DNA of 64,000 nucleotides from Afifella sp. IM 167 (GTDB taxonomy: Bacteria > Pseudomonadota > Alphaproteobacteria > Rhizobiales > Afifellaceae): assembly GCF_020144925.1 (NCBI RefSeq), contig NZ_NSLC01000009.1, positions 124,001 through 188,000 on the forward strand, in the 5' to 3' direction. The notes under the pieces were generated by a model. That model did no database searches. It was not told where the DNA came from and was given only the letters and a program-made list of their open reading frames with translations. Below, in pieces: positions 51,595 through 59,393 of this stretch (positions are counted from its first letter, which is position 1; the number at the start of each line of letters is the position of its first letter). Made by a program: the position numbers and the translations under genes.

Positions 51595-52416
51595 ATGAGC
51601 CTCGCTGAAACGGGCGGCCTCGTCCTCGTCGGGGCGGGCCGGATGGGCGGAGCCATGCTGGATGCCTGGCTCGATGCTGGCCTTCCCGGCGAAAAGGTCT
51701 CCGTCTTCGATCCGGGCCTGCCCGGCGAGCGGCGCGCCGAGCTTCAAGATCGGGGCGTCGTCTTTGCAGAGAAGGCCACCGATCTTGCCGAGGCGCCCCG
51801 CGTCGTCGTGATCGCGGTCAAGCCGCAGCAGATGGACACCGTCCTGCCGGCGCTCGCCGGCCTTGCCGGCTCCGGCACGCTGTTTCTCTCCGTCGCCGCG
51901 GGCATCCGCCTCGAGCGGCTCGGCCGGGGGCTCGGGGCTTCCGCGCCCATCGTGCGCGTCATGCCCAATACGCCGAGCCAGGTTGGCGCCGGCATGGCGG
52001 TCGCGGTCGGCAATGCGTCCGTGACGGACGAGGATCGCGCCCTTGTCGAGGAGATGATGCTGGCGACCGGCGAAATCGCCTGGGCCGAGGATGAGGGCCT
52101 GATGGACGCCGTCACGGCGCTCTCCGGTTCCGGCCCCGCCTATGTCTTCCATCTCGTGGAGGCGATGGCCGCCGCCGGCGAATCGGCCGGCTTGCCGCCG
52201 GAGCTTGCCGCCCGGCTTGCCCGCCAGACCGTCATCGGCGGCGGGGCGCTTCTGGCTGCGAGCCAGCTCTCCGCCTCGAAGCTGCGCGAGAACGTCACCT
52301 CGCCGGGCGGCACCACGCAGGCCGCATTGGAAGTGCTGATGGGCGAGGGCGGCATGCCCGACCTCTTGCGCCGGGCCGTGGCGGCGGCGAAGAAGCGCTC
52401 CGAGGAGCTCGGCTGA
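51595..52416 (+). CDS. proC: Pyrroline-5-carboxylate reductase
   Basis: 273 aa. Reduces 1-pyrroline-5-carboxylate to proline with NAD(P)H. Rossmann start LVGAGRMGGAMLDAWLDA, RVMPNTPSQVGAGMAVAVG, GSGPAYVFHLVEAM and the C-terminal SPGGTTQAALEVL motif are intact. ATG 51595 begins one base after the YbjN stop, so translation is coupled. Confidence 0.95.
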   Translation: MSLAETGGLVLVGAGRMGGAMLDAWLDAGLPGEKVSVFDPGLPGERRAELQDRGVVFAEKATDLAEAPRVVVIAVKPQQMDTVLPALAGLAGSGTLFLSVAAGIRLERLGRGLGASAPIVRVMPNTPSQVGAGMAVAVGNASVTDEDRALVEEMMLATGEIAWAEDEGLMDAVTALSGSGPAYVFHLVEAMAAAGESAGLPPELAARLARQTVIGGGALLAASQLSASKLRENVTSPGGTTQAALEVLMGEGGMPDLLRRAVAAAKKRSEELG

Positions 52417-52500
52417 GCGCCTGCGGGCGCGGATTCGGCGCCTTGCCGGCTATTGCCGGCCCGAATGCGCACCTATCTATGGGCCCGAAGGAGCACCGTG

Positions 52501-53187
52501 ATGGCCACAGCCAAGACCCGAGAGAAGATCATCGACGCCGCCCTCAAGCTCGCCGCCGAGCGAGACTGGGAGAACGTCGCCCTTGCCGATATCGCCGAGG
52601 CGGCCGGCGTTTCGCTGACCCAGTTGCGCGAGGCCTATGACGGGCGCGCCGATATCCTCGCCGACTTCATGCGCCGCACCGACCGCGCCGTGCTGGAAGC
52701 GATCGATCCCGACATGGCCGAGGAGAGCATGCGCGAGCGGCTCTTCGACATTCTCTTCTCGCGACTGGAGATCCTGACGCCCCATAAGGCGGCGATCGCA
52801 GGTATCGGCCACGCGGCGCGGCGCGATCCGCTCTTTGCCGCCGAGCTCAACCGCCAGCTGGTCAACTCCATGGCCTGGATGCTGAACGCGGCGGGCATCC
52901 GCGTCGCCGGTCCCTCGGGGCTGGTGCGGGCGCAGGGCCTTGCGTTCATCTTCGCGCGCGTCATGCGCACCTGGCTGAAGGACGAGGATCCCGGCCTTGC
53001 GCGCACCATGGCCGCGCTCGACAAGGAGCTGCGCGGCGGCGAGCGTGCTGTCATCCGTCTCGACCGGCTGGCGAGCTTCCTGCCGGGAAGGCGGCGCGCC
53101 CGCTCAAGGCACGACGCGCATCAGGCCCCGCCTCCCGGACGGGAAGAGGGTCCGCGTGCGGCCGGGGTCTATGGCCCCAATGACTGA
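52501..53187 (+). CDS. TetR-family transcriptional regulator
   Basis: 228 aa from ATG 52501 (AAGGAG at 7 nt). HTH in residues ~8-50 (KTREKIIDAALKLAAERDWE, ADIAEAAGVSLTQLREAY) is intact; the helical ligand domain follows (LFDILFSRLEILTPHKAAIA). Carboxy-terminal ~30 residues are Pro/Arg-rich and overlap the next gene by 8 nt. It sits between proC and a tRNA-binding protein gene in a recurrent alphaproteobacterial order; target genes unknown. Confidence 0.85.
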   Translation: MATAKTREKIIDAALKLAAERDWENVALADIAEAAGVSLTQLREAYDGRADILADFMRRTDRAVLEAIDPDMAEESMRERLFDILFSRLEILTPHKAAIAGIGHAARRDPLFAAELNRQLVNSMAWMLNAAGIRVAGPSGLVRAQGLAFIFARVMRTWLKDEDPGLARTMAALDKELRGGERAVIRLDRLASFLPGRRRARSRHDAHQAPPPGREEGPRAAGVYGPND

Positions 53188-53527
53188 GACGCCGCAGATT
53201 TCCTTCGACGATTTCCTGAAGGTCGACATCCGCGTCGGGCAGGTGGTAGAGGCCGCGCCCTTTCCCGAGGCGCGCAAGCCGGCGATCCGGCTCGTCATCG
53301 ATTTCGGCGAAAAGATCGGCACGAAGACATCCTCCGCCCAGATCACCCGGCATTACCAGCCGGAAGAGCTCGTCGGCCGGCGGGTGCTCGCCGTCGTCAA
53401 CTTCCCGCCCCGCCAGATCGGCCCGATGATGTCGGAGGTGCTGACGCTCGGCGTCCCGGACGAGGCGGGGGAGGTGGTGCTCCTGCGCCCGGATCTCGAC
53501 GTCCCGATCGGCGGACGGCTGTTCTAG
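53180..53527 (+). CDS. tRNA-binding OB-fold protein (CsaA-like)
   Basis: 115 aa from ATG 53180; ATG 53171 is also in frame. TRBD/EMAP-II OB fold: FDDFLKVDIRVGQVVEAAPF, KTSSAQITRHYQPEELVGRR, VLAVVNFPPRQIGPMMSEVL. CsaA has export-chaperone and tRNA-binding activity in other bacteria. Overlaps the TetR gene by 8 nt and closes the operon. Confidence 0.9.
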   Translation: MTETPQISFDDFLKVDIRVGQVVEAAPFPEARKPAIRLVIDFGEKIGTKTSSAQITRHYQPEELVGRRVLAVVNFPPRQIGPMMSEVLTLGVPDEAGEVVLLRPDLDVPIGGRLF

Positions 53528-53538
53528 AAAGCTGCTGG

Positions 53539-54999
53539 CTACGCCGGGATCGTCACGATCGCCCTCAGCCCGCCGAGCGGGCTGTCGGCGAGCGCGATGT
53601 CGCCGCCATGGCTGCGAGCGATGTCGCGGGCGATGGCGAGACCGAGGCCCGTGCCGGCGACATCGACGTTGCGCGCATCGTCCAGCCGGTAGAAGGGGCG
53701 GAAGACCGCCTCCTTGTCCTCGTCGCGGATGCCCGGGCCGTCATCGTCGATGGTGATCTCCAGGATCCCACTGTGGTGCACGGCTCTCATCTCCACCCGG
53801 TCGGCGTATTTGGCGGCGTTGGTGAGAAGGTTCGACAGGCACCGCATGAGCGCAGTCGGCCGCACCCGGATCTCCGGCTCCCCGGAAAAGCTGAGCAGGA
53901 CCTCGTCGCCATTGCGGCGCGTGTTCTCCGCTAGCGCTTCCAGCAGAGAGGGCAGGTCGACTTCCTCCGTCTCCTCGCCGGTGTCGCCGCGCGCGAAGGC
54001 GAGATAATCCTCCAGCATCAGGCTCATTTCGGCGATGTCGGTGCGCATCGCCCGCGTCTCCTCGCTGTCGGGCAAAAGTTCGAGCTCCAGGCGGAAGCGC
54101 GTCAGGATGGTTCTGAGATCGTGCGAGACGCCCGACAGCATCGTCGTGCGCTGCTCGATCTGCCGCTCGATGCGCTCGCGCATGTCGAGGAAGGCCTGGC
54201 TGGCCTGGCGCACCTCGCGCGCCCCGCGCGGCCGGAAGTTGTCCACCGGACGGCCCTTGCCGAAACTGTCGGCGGCATTGGCGAGCGCCACGATCGGCCG
54301 GATCTGGTTCCTGAGGAACAGGAGCGCGATGGCCAGAAGGATGAGCGCGCTGCCGACCATCCAGACGAGGAAGATATGCGAGTTGGAGGCATAGGCCCGC
54401 CGGCGCGGGGCGAAGACGCGCAGCGTGCCGTCATCGAGCTTGATGCGGATTTCGACAAGGTCCGAATTGCCCACCGTGTCGATCCAGAACGGCCGGCGGA
54501 TCTGGGTGGTGATCTTTTCCGACAGCGTGCGGTCGAGCAGCGAGAAGAACGGCTTCGGCGCCGGCGGGGGCAGGGGCCCCGCGGGCAAGATCGACACTGT
54601 CAGCCCGAAAGTGTCGGCCGAAAGTCGCGTCACGTCCTGAAAATTCGGCTCGTGCGGGTAGCGCTCGATGACGGCGATGATCGCCGCGATGTCGGAAACG
54701 AGCGCGGCCGACAGGCGCTCGGTGACGAGCGCCCAGTGCCGCTCCATGAAGACGTAGGCGACGATCGCCTGCAGGATGACGATCGGCGTGACGACGATCA
54801 GGATGGAGCGTGCGAAGAGGCCCTTCGGCATGCGCCGCATCAGCTGATCGCTGAGCCCGAAGAGCGGCCGGATGCGCTTCAGCCGCCGGCGGAGGCGTCG
54901 CATCTGCGGGCTGGAGACGAAGCCGCGCAGCTCGCCGCCCCGCCTGCGGAGCGATGAAACGGCGCCATTCGCCCACTTTGGGAGCTTCGGCTCCGCCAT
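53539..54999 (-). CDS. Sensor histidine kinase (EnvZ-like)
   Basis: 486 aa. First membrane helix ~66-86 (SILIVVTPIVILQAIVAYVF), periplasmic sensor, second helix ~208-231 (FLVWMVGSALILLAIALLFL), HAMP, then the dimerisation His in VSHDLRTILT (His293), N box NLLTNAAKYADRVE and G boxes DDGPGIRDED and GTGLGLAIARDIARSH. The Pro after SHDLRT is replaced by Ile, as in the EnvZ group. Partner of the response-regulator gene 9 nt upstream; both follow the marR gene. Confidence 0.9.
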   Translation of the reverse strand: MAEPKLPKWANGAVSSLRRRGGELRGFVSSPQMRRLRRRLKRIRPLFGLSDQLMRRMPKGLFARSILIVVTPIVILQAIVAYVFMERHWALVTERLSAALVSDIAAIIAVIERYPHEPNFQDVTRLSADTFGLTVSILPAGPLPPPAPKPFFSLLDRTLSEKITTQIRRPFWIDTVGNSDLVEIRIKLDDGTLRVFAPRRRAYASNSHIFLVWMVGSALILLAIALLFLRNQIRPIVALANAADSFGKGRPVDNFRPRGAREVRQASQAFLDMRERIERQIEQRTTMLSGVSHDLRTILTRFRLELELLPDSEETRAMRTDIAEMSLMLEDYLAFARGDTGEETEEVDLPSLLEALAENTRRNGDEVLLSFSGEPEIRVRPTALMRCLSNLLTNAAKYADRVEMRAVHHSGILEITIDDDGPGIRDEDKEAVFRPFYRLDDARNVDVAGTGLGLAIARDIARSHGGDIALADSPLGGLRAIVTIPA

Positions 55000-55008
55000 T
55001 CGGATCCG

Positions 55009-55725
55009 TCAGTCGACCAGGAGCCGGTAGCCGATGCCTCTGACGGTCTGCAGGTGCACGGGATTGGAGGGATCGGCTTCGATCTTGCGCCTCAGCCGGT
55101 TGACCTGCACGTCCACGGTCCGCTCCCCGCTGGCATCGGAGGCCGAGAGAAGCTCGTGGCGCGGCACCGTCTCGCCCGGCCGGCGGGCGAAGGCTGTCAG
55201 CATCTCGCGCTCGCGGTCGGTGAGGCGCACGGGATCGACGCCGCGCTTCAGTTCGGCGCGCTCCAGCTGGAAGGTGAAGGGCCCGAAGCGCACGAATTCC
55301 ATCTCGCGCACCGGCGGCGGCGAGCCCCGCTTCAGGATGTTGCTGATCCGAAGCAGCAGCTCGCGCGGCTCGAACGGCTTGGCGAGATAATCGTCCGCGC
55401 CGATCTCCAGGCCGCGGACGCGCGATTCGGCCTCCGAGCGCGCCGTCAGCATCAGGATCGGCACGTCGTCGGTCTTTCTGAGACTCGCGACGAGCTCCAT
55501 GCCGTTCTCGCCCGGCATCATGACGTCGACGACGAGGAGGTCGAAGGACATGCCGGCCAGATGGCGCCGCGCTTCCGCGGCGGAAGAAGCGACGGTGACG
55601 CGATAGCCGCCGGTCTTCAGGAAGCGCGACAGGAGCGAGCGGATACGGCTGTCGTCGTCGATGACGAGCAGGTGCGGAGCATCGTCCGGCAGGCTCGCCG
55701 GTCCGATCTCGGCGGCAAGGTTCAT
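55009..55725 (-). CDS. petR: OmpR-family response regulator (PetR-like)
   Basis: 238 aa. Receiver with acidic cluster Asp23-25, phosphorylation site Asp67 (LLVVDVMMPGENG), Thr/Lys switch (YLAKPFEP) and a winged-helix output (LTDREREMLTAFARRPGETV, GERTVDVQVNRLRRKIEADP, QTVRGIGYRLL). ATG 55725 overlaps the MarR stop (4 nt). A MarR-OmpR pair in this order recalls petP-petR of Rhodobacter, where PetR supports bc1 expression; the symbol is tentative since petABC lies 20 kb away. Confidence 0.75.
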   Translation of the reverse strand: MNLAAEIGPASLPDDAPHLLVIDDDSRIRSLLSRFLKTGGYRVTVASSAAEARRHLAGMSFDLLVVDVMMPGENGMELVASLRKTDDVPILMLTARSEAESRVRGLEIGADDYLAKPFEPRELLLRISNILKRGSPPPVREMEFVRFGPFTFQLERAELKRGVDPVRLTDREREMLTAFARRPGETVPRHELLSASDASGERTVDVQVNRLRRKIEADPSNPVHLQTVRGIGYRLLVD

Positions 55726-56279
55726 GGCCTCGGCCTTTCGTTTTCGTAGACCCGCCCGGCGACGTCCTCCCGCTCGGTCTCGTTGACCATGGCGAGGAGG
55801 AAGCCGGCGACCTGCCGGCGCGCCTCCAGGCTGAGCCCGGCCAGTGCGTCATTGATCCGGCGAGATTGTGGCTCGCGCAGGCGGGCGGCGAGTTCGCCCC
55901 CCTGGGCGGTGGTGAAGAGGAGCCGCTCGCGCCGGTCGAGCGCGCCGGGCTGCTGCTCCACGAAGCCGCTGTCGATCAGCTGCTTGAGGACGCGGCCGAG
56001 GCTCTGCTTGGTGATCTTCAGGATCTCCAGGAGGTCGGCGACGCGCATGCCCGGATGCCGGTCGACGAAATGCAGCACCCGGTGGTGCGCCCGGCCGAAG
56101 CCGAAATCGGCGAGGATCGCGTCCGGATCGGAAATGAAGTCGCGATAGGCGAAGAAGAGCAGCTCGATGATATCGTCGGCCTCGCTGCCGCTCGCGGGTA
56201 CGGGCTCGGCGTCTTGCGCCTGCGCCCGCTCCCGTGCTGCGGTGACGCGGCCACGCGGATGGGAAATTATGTCAGCCAT
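55722..56279 (-). CDS. petP: MarR-family regulator (PetP-like)
   Basis: 185 aa. Disordered start to ~33, then wHTH: GFGRAHHRVLHFVDRHPGMR, LLEILKITKQSLGRVLKQLI, wing QQPGALDRRERLLFTTAQG, and a helical end. The start ATG 56279 lies inside the palindrome 56268-56288 with no Shine-Dalgarno, so the transcript may be leaderless or the start may be wrong. Overlaps the response-regulator gene by 4 nt. Symbol by analogy only. Confidence 0.68.
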   Translation of the reverse strand: MADIISHPRGRVTAARERAQAQDAEPVPASGSEADDIIELLFFAYRDFISDPDAILADFGFGRAHHRVLHFVDRHPGMRVADLLEILKITKQSLGRVLKQLIDSGFVEQQPGALDRRERLLFTTAQGGELAARLREPQSRRINDALAGLSLEARRQVAGFLLAMVNETEREDVAGRVYENERPRP

Positions 56280-56288
56280 ATTGACATA
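56268..56288. promoter_or_regulatory. Palindromic operator over the marR start codon and ilvE -35
   Basis: Perfect 7-bp arms TATGTCA / TGACATA with a 7-nt spacer. The right half contains TTGACA (56281-56286), a consensus -35 reading toward ilvE (17-nt spacer to TACGCA). The left half and spacer hold the marR start codon on the other strand. The site should let the MarR protein control itself and possibly ilvE (inference). Confidence 0.6.
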
Positions 56289-56438
56289 TTTTTCGGCGAT
56301 AGTTACGCAAGCTGGTCGGTTCGGGTATGGGTCTCAGTGCGAGGCTTGAGGCTCGCGACACAAGCGCTCCGTTGCCGCCCAAGACCTTACAAGATGCTCG
56401 GCCGAAAGCAATCGCAGCGCAACGGGCAGGAGATGAAC

Positions 56439-57347
56439 ATGGCAGGCGTTCCCTTCGACAAGATGACAGGCAAGATCTGGTTCAACGGCGAATTCGTCGA
56501 TTGGGCCGAGGCGAAGGTGCACGTACTGACCCACGGCCTGCACTACGGCAGCTCGGTCTTCGAGGGCGAGCGGGCTTATGGCGGTGTCATCTTCAAGAGC
56601 CGGGCGCATACCGAGCGCCTGCACGAATCGGCGCGGGTCCTTGATTTCAAGCTTCCCTATTCGGTCGACGAGATCGAGGAGGCCAAGCGCGAGCTTCTGA
56701 AGATCAACGGCTTCAGCGACGCCTACCTGCGTCCGGTCGCATGGCGCGGCAGCGAGATGATGGGCGTCTCGGCCCAGAAGAACCGCATCAATGTGGCCAT
56801 CGCAGCCTGGCAGTGGCCTTCCTATTTCGATCCGGAGGAGCGGCTGAAGGGCATCCGCCTCGACATCGCCGCCTATCGCCGGCCCGATCCGGCGACCGCA
56901 CCGGTGAAGTCGAAGGCGGCCGGGCTCTACATGATCTGCACCATCTCCAAGCATGCGGCCGAGGCCAAGGGCTACGCCGATGCGATGATGCTGGATTGGC
57001 AGGGCCGGGTGGCGGAATGCACGGGCGCCAACATCTTCTTCGTCAAGGACGGCGTCATCCACACGCCGATCGCCGACTGCTTCCTGGATGGCATCACCCG
57101 GCGCACGGCGATCGACCTCGCCCGCGCCCGCGGCTACGAAGTGGTCGAGCGGCGCATCATGCCGGAGGAGATGGAGGGCTTTTCGGAGTGCTTCATCACC
57201 GGCACGGCGGCGGAAGTGACCCCGGTCTCCGAGATCGGGCCCTACCGTTTCACGCCGGGCGAGATCTGCGAGACGATGTTCAAGGATTATCTCATCGCCG
57301 TCATGCCGGCGAGCGAGGCGCCGGAGAAGATGGCCGCTTCCGGCTGA
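56439..57347 (+). CDS. ilvE: Branched-chain amino acid aminotransferase
   Basis: 302 aa from ATG 56439 (AGGAG at 6 nt; ATG 56433 is also possible). PLP fold-type IV: THGLHYGSSVFEGERAYGGV, RPVAWRGSEMMGV, PLP Lys159 in VKSKAAGLYMIC, MLDWQGRVAECTGANIFFVK and the CFITGTAAEVTPVSEIG phosphate-binding loop. Transaminates Ile, Leu and Val with 2-oxoglutarate. Promoter with perfect TTGACA lies in the MarR palindrome 150 nt upstream; a UUCG terminator closes it. Confidence 0.94.
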   Translation: MAGVPFDKMTGKIWFNGEFVDWAEAKVHVLTHGLHYGSSVFEGERAYGGVIFKSRAHTERLHESARVLDFKLPYSVDEIEEAKRELLKINGFSDAYLRPVAWRGSEMMGVSAQKNRINVAIAAWQWPSYFDPEERLKGIRLDIAAYRRPDPATAPVKSKAAGLYMICTISKHAAEAKGYADAMMLDWQGRVAECTGANIFFVKDGVIHTPIADCFLDGITRRTAIDLARARGYEVVERRIMPEEMEGFSECFITGTAAEVTPVSEIGPYRFTPGEICETMFKDYLIAVMPASEAPEKMAASG

Positions 57348-57375
57348 ACCCGCGCTTCACGTCGAGAAAATAGGG

Positions 57376-57398
57376 AAGGGCGCTTCGGCGCCCTTTTT
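57376..57398. terminator. Intrinsic terminator after ilvE
   Basis: Stem AAGGGCGC / GCGCCCTT with a UUCG tetraloop and TTTTT tail (57394-57398). It overlaps the end of the convergent small membrane gene, so it serves the plus strand mainly; the A-poor left side makes it weaker on minus. Confidence 0.92.
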
Positions 57399-57523
57399 CA
57401 TTTCCGCCGGTGCTTCGCCGGGGTCGCTTCCCGCTCGTGCCTTGTGAGGTAGAGAGCCCCACCCGCCAGTATCAAAGCCGCTGCGGGCATCATCAGGAGC
57501 GCGATGTAGCTCATGATCGTCAT
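57398..57523 (-). CDS. Small single-span membrane protein
   Basis: 41 aa from ATG 57523: hydrophobic helix MTIMSYIALLMMPAAALILA then a basic end (YLTRHEREATPAKHRRK). AAGGGA lies ~8 nt upstream, and the ATG overlaps the stop of the frameshifted gene before it (ATGA). I recall similar tiny proteins next to moaE in Hyphomicrobiales; function unknown. Confidence 0.6.
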   Translation of the reverse strand: MTIMSYIALLMMPAAALILAGGALYLTRHEREATPAKHRRK

Positions 57524-57740
57524 GGCTTCATCCCTTTGAGAACTAGCCTTCCTGAATAATTTAGTGCCCCCGCCACGGCGAAGCAAACGAAGCTGATGAC
57601 GAGGACCGGCGCGCTAGAACCTCCTGCCTCGCTTTTATACAGCTCGGAAACAATCGGAGCGAGACCGCCGCCGCGAAGGTCGCGATGGAAAGGCCGTTGA
57701 TCCAGGTCGCCGTCAGCTTGATCTGCTCGTTCCCGATCAT
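57520..57740 (-). pseudogene. Small two-span membrane protein with a frameshift
   Basis: ATG 57740 overlaps the moaE stop and opens MIGNEQIKLTATWINGLSIA (then TFAAA), after which the frame drifts into SLRLFPSC. The neighbouring frame supplies the natural continuation GGLAPIVSELYKSEAGGSSA and the second helix VLVISFVCFAVAGALNYSGR, ending LVLKGMKP at 57520. One missing G in the GCGGCGGCGG run near 57665-57672 would restore a 73-aa protein. Either a true single-base deletion or a sequencing error in a G-rich stretch. Confidence 0.6.
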
Positions 57741-58216
57741 TCCGAGCTCTCCCCGTTCTCCCACCTCTCCGCCGCCGCGTCGTCGCTCTCCTTCGCTTCG
57801 ACCCAGCCACCTTCGGTGCCGTCGATGCGCTCTTCCTTCTTCCAGAAGGGCGCCCGGGTCTTCAGATAATCCATCAGGAAGGAAGCGGCCTCGAAGGCGG
57901 CCTGCCGGTGGCGCGCTGCGGCGACGACGAGCACGATCTTTTCGCCCGGCAGGATGCGCCCGTGCCGGTGGATGGCGGTGATGCCGGAAAGCTCCCAGCG
58001 CCTTGCGGCCTCCTCGGCGATGCGGGTGATTTCGGCCTCCGCCATGCCGGGATAGTGCTCCAGCGTCAGCGCCTTCAGCGTTCCGCCCTCGTCGCGGCAC
58101 CAGCCGGTGAAGGCGACGCTCGCGCCGACATCCCTGCGCCCTTCGGTGAGGAGGGCGGTTTCCGATTCGGTGTCAAAGACTTCGGCCTGGATGCGGATTC
58201 GGATTGTCGGCGACAT
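57737..58216 (-). CDS. moaE: Molybdopterin synthase catalytic subunit
   Basis: 159 aa from ATG 58216 (MSPTIRIRIQAEVFDTESE). Landmarks: GASVAFTGWCRDEGGTLKAL, TLEHYPGMAEAEITRIAEEA, AIHRHGRILPGEKIVLVVAA, ARHRQAAFEAASFLMDYLKT and the KKEERIDGTEGGW active-site segment with Lys residues. Converts precursor Z to molybdopterin with sulfur from the MoaD C-terminus. Downstream of moaD on the same strand, separated by the repeat array. Acidic tail. Confidence 0.95.
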   Translation of the reverse strand: MSPTIRIRIQAEVFDTESETALLTEGRRDVGASVAFTGWCRDEGGTLKALTLEHYPGMAEAEITRIAEEAARRWELSGITAIHRHGRILPGEKIVLVVAAARHRQAAFEAASFLMDYLKTRAPFWKKEERIDGTEGGWVEAKESDDAAAERWENGESSE

Positions 58217-58267
58217 GAATCGATGTCTTAGCGCCTGCGGCCAGCTCCCGCCACAGCCGACCGTTTC

Positions 58268-58422
58268 GGCTCGGCCGCCCGTCATCCGAGGCTAGAGGGC
58301 GGCTCGGCCGCCCGTCATGGGGGGGCCCTCAGAGCGGCCCCGGCCGCTCGTCATGGAAGAGCGAAGCGCGGCTTTAGCCGCCTGTCATGGGAGGCCAAAG
58401 GGCGGCTTCAGCCGCCCGTCAT
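58268..58422 (-). repeat. Five-copy hairpin array between moaD and moaE
   Basis: Copies end at 58285, 58318, 58354, 58388 and 58422 (period 33-36 nt). On the minus strand each reads like the moaD 3' end: CATGACGGGCGGC, an A/C-variable loop, then the matching GCCGCC. Copy five is the real moaD end, where GGGCGGC-TGAA-GCCGCCC puts the stop codon in the loop. The other four follow the stop and carry compensating stem changes (e.g. AGCGGCC/GGCCGCT), so the hairpin is kept while bases vary. Confidence 0.85.
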
Positions 58423-58665
58423 CGGGGGAAAGAACGCGATCTCCCGCGCCCCTTCGATCGGCGCGTCGTGCTCCACATGCTCGTGGTCGCGGGCGGTGCG
58501 GATCACCTCCGGGACCTCGAAGGCCGCCGCATAGCCTTCGTCGCGCCTCGCGAGCCAGGCGATCAGCTCGCCGATGGTCGTCACCCCGGCAGGCGGCTCG
58601 ACGGTTTCTTCGGCGGTGCCGACACGCTCGCGCACCCAGGCGAAATAGCGAAGGTCGAGGCTCAT
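58408..58665 (-). CDS. moaD: Molybdopterin synthase sulfur carrier subunit
   Basis: 85 aa, ubiquitin-like. SLDLRYFAWVRERVGTAEET, EPPAGVTTIGELIAWLA, and the C-terminal tail REIAFFPPMTGG ending in the Gly-Gly that is adenylated and converted to thiocarboxylate. ATG 58665 follows pgsA by 8 nt. The codons for MTGG and the stop form the first stem-loop of the downstream repeat array. Confidence 0.95.
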   Translation of the reverse strand: MSLDLRYFAWVRERVGTAEETVEPPAGVTTIGELIAWLARRDEGYAAAFEVPEVIRTARDHEHVEHDAPIEGAREIAFFPPMTGG

Positions 58666-58673
58666 GGGGCGGC

Positions 58674-59279
58674 TCACTCGGCGACGAGGTGCTTCAGGCC
58701 GGCGCGGAAATAGTCGTAGCCCGTATAGAGCGTGACGATCGCCGCGACCCAGAAGAAGGCAAGGCCGGTGTTGATGATGAAGCCGCTCTTGGCGCCCTGC
58801 AGGGCGGGGGCGATGAGCAGCGCGGCGATGGCGACGAGCTGCAGCGTCGTCTTCCATTTGGCGAGCTTCGTCACCGGCACGCTGACCCTGAGATCGGCGA
58901 GGAACTCCCGCAGCCCCGAGACCAGCATCTCGCGCATCAGGATGATGATGCCCGCCCAGATCGACCAGCCGGCCAGCATCCCGTCGGCGACGAGGATGAG
59001 GATCGAGACCGCGACGAGAAGCTTGTCGGCGATCGGATCGAGCATGCGCCCGAGCGCCGATTGCTGCTCCCAGATGCGGGCCAGATAGCCGTCGAAATAG
59101 TCGGTGATGGAGGCAATGACGAAGATCGTGAAGGCGATCCACGGTCCGGCATTGCCCGGGATGAAAAAGGTCGCGCCAACGAGCGGAGCCGCAGCGATGC
59201 GCCCGAAGGTCAGCATGTTCGGTATCGTCAGCGCCTGAAGTTGGGGGCTTCGCGCCGCCTCGTGCGCTTCCATGCTCAT
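58674..59279 (-). CDS. pgsA: CDP-diacylglycerol-glycerol-3-phosphate 3-phosphatidyltransferase
   Basis: 201 aa (or 199 from ATG 59273). The CDP-alcohol phosphotransferase motif DYFDGYLARIWEQQSALG then RMLDPIADK (DxxDGxxARxxxxxxxxGxxxDxxxD) is complete. Four or more membrane helices (APLVGATFFIPG; AFTIFVIASI; LLVAVSILILVADGMLAG; GLAFFWVAAIVTLYTGYDY). Makes phosphatidylglycerol-phosphate. First gene of pgsA-moaD-moaE and downstream of uvrC (114 nt), the order common in alphaproteobacteria. Confidence 0.96.
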   Translation of the reverse strand: MSMEAHEAARSPQLQALTIPNMLTFGRIAAAPLVGATFFIPGNAGPWIAFTIFVIASITDYFDGYLARIWEQQSALGRMLDPIADKLLVAVSILILVADGMLAGWSIWAGIIILMREMLVSGLREFLADLRVSVPVTKLAKWKTTLQLVAIAALLIAPALQGAKSGFIINTGLAFFWVAAIVTLYTGYDYFRAGLKHLVAE

Positions 59280-59393
59280 GCCTCAGCTTGATCCGTGGGG
59301 GTGAGATAAGTCAACTCTCAGCGTAGCAAACCCGCGTGACGCTGGGATCAAGTTCCGGCGCCGCCCTGTTCCGCGCGAGAGCGGCCTTTCGCC

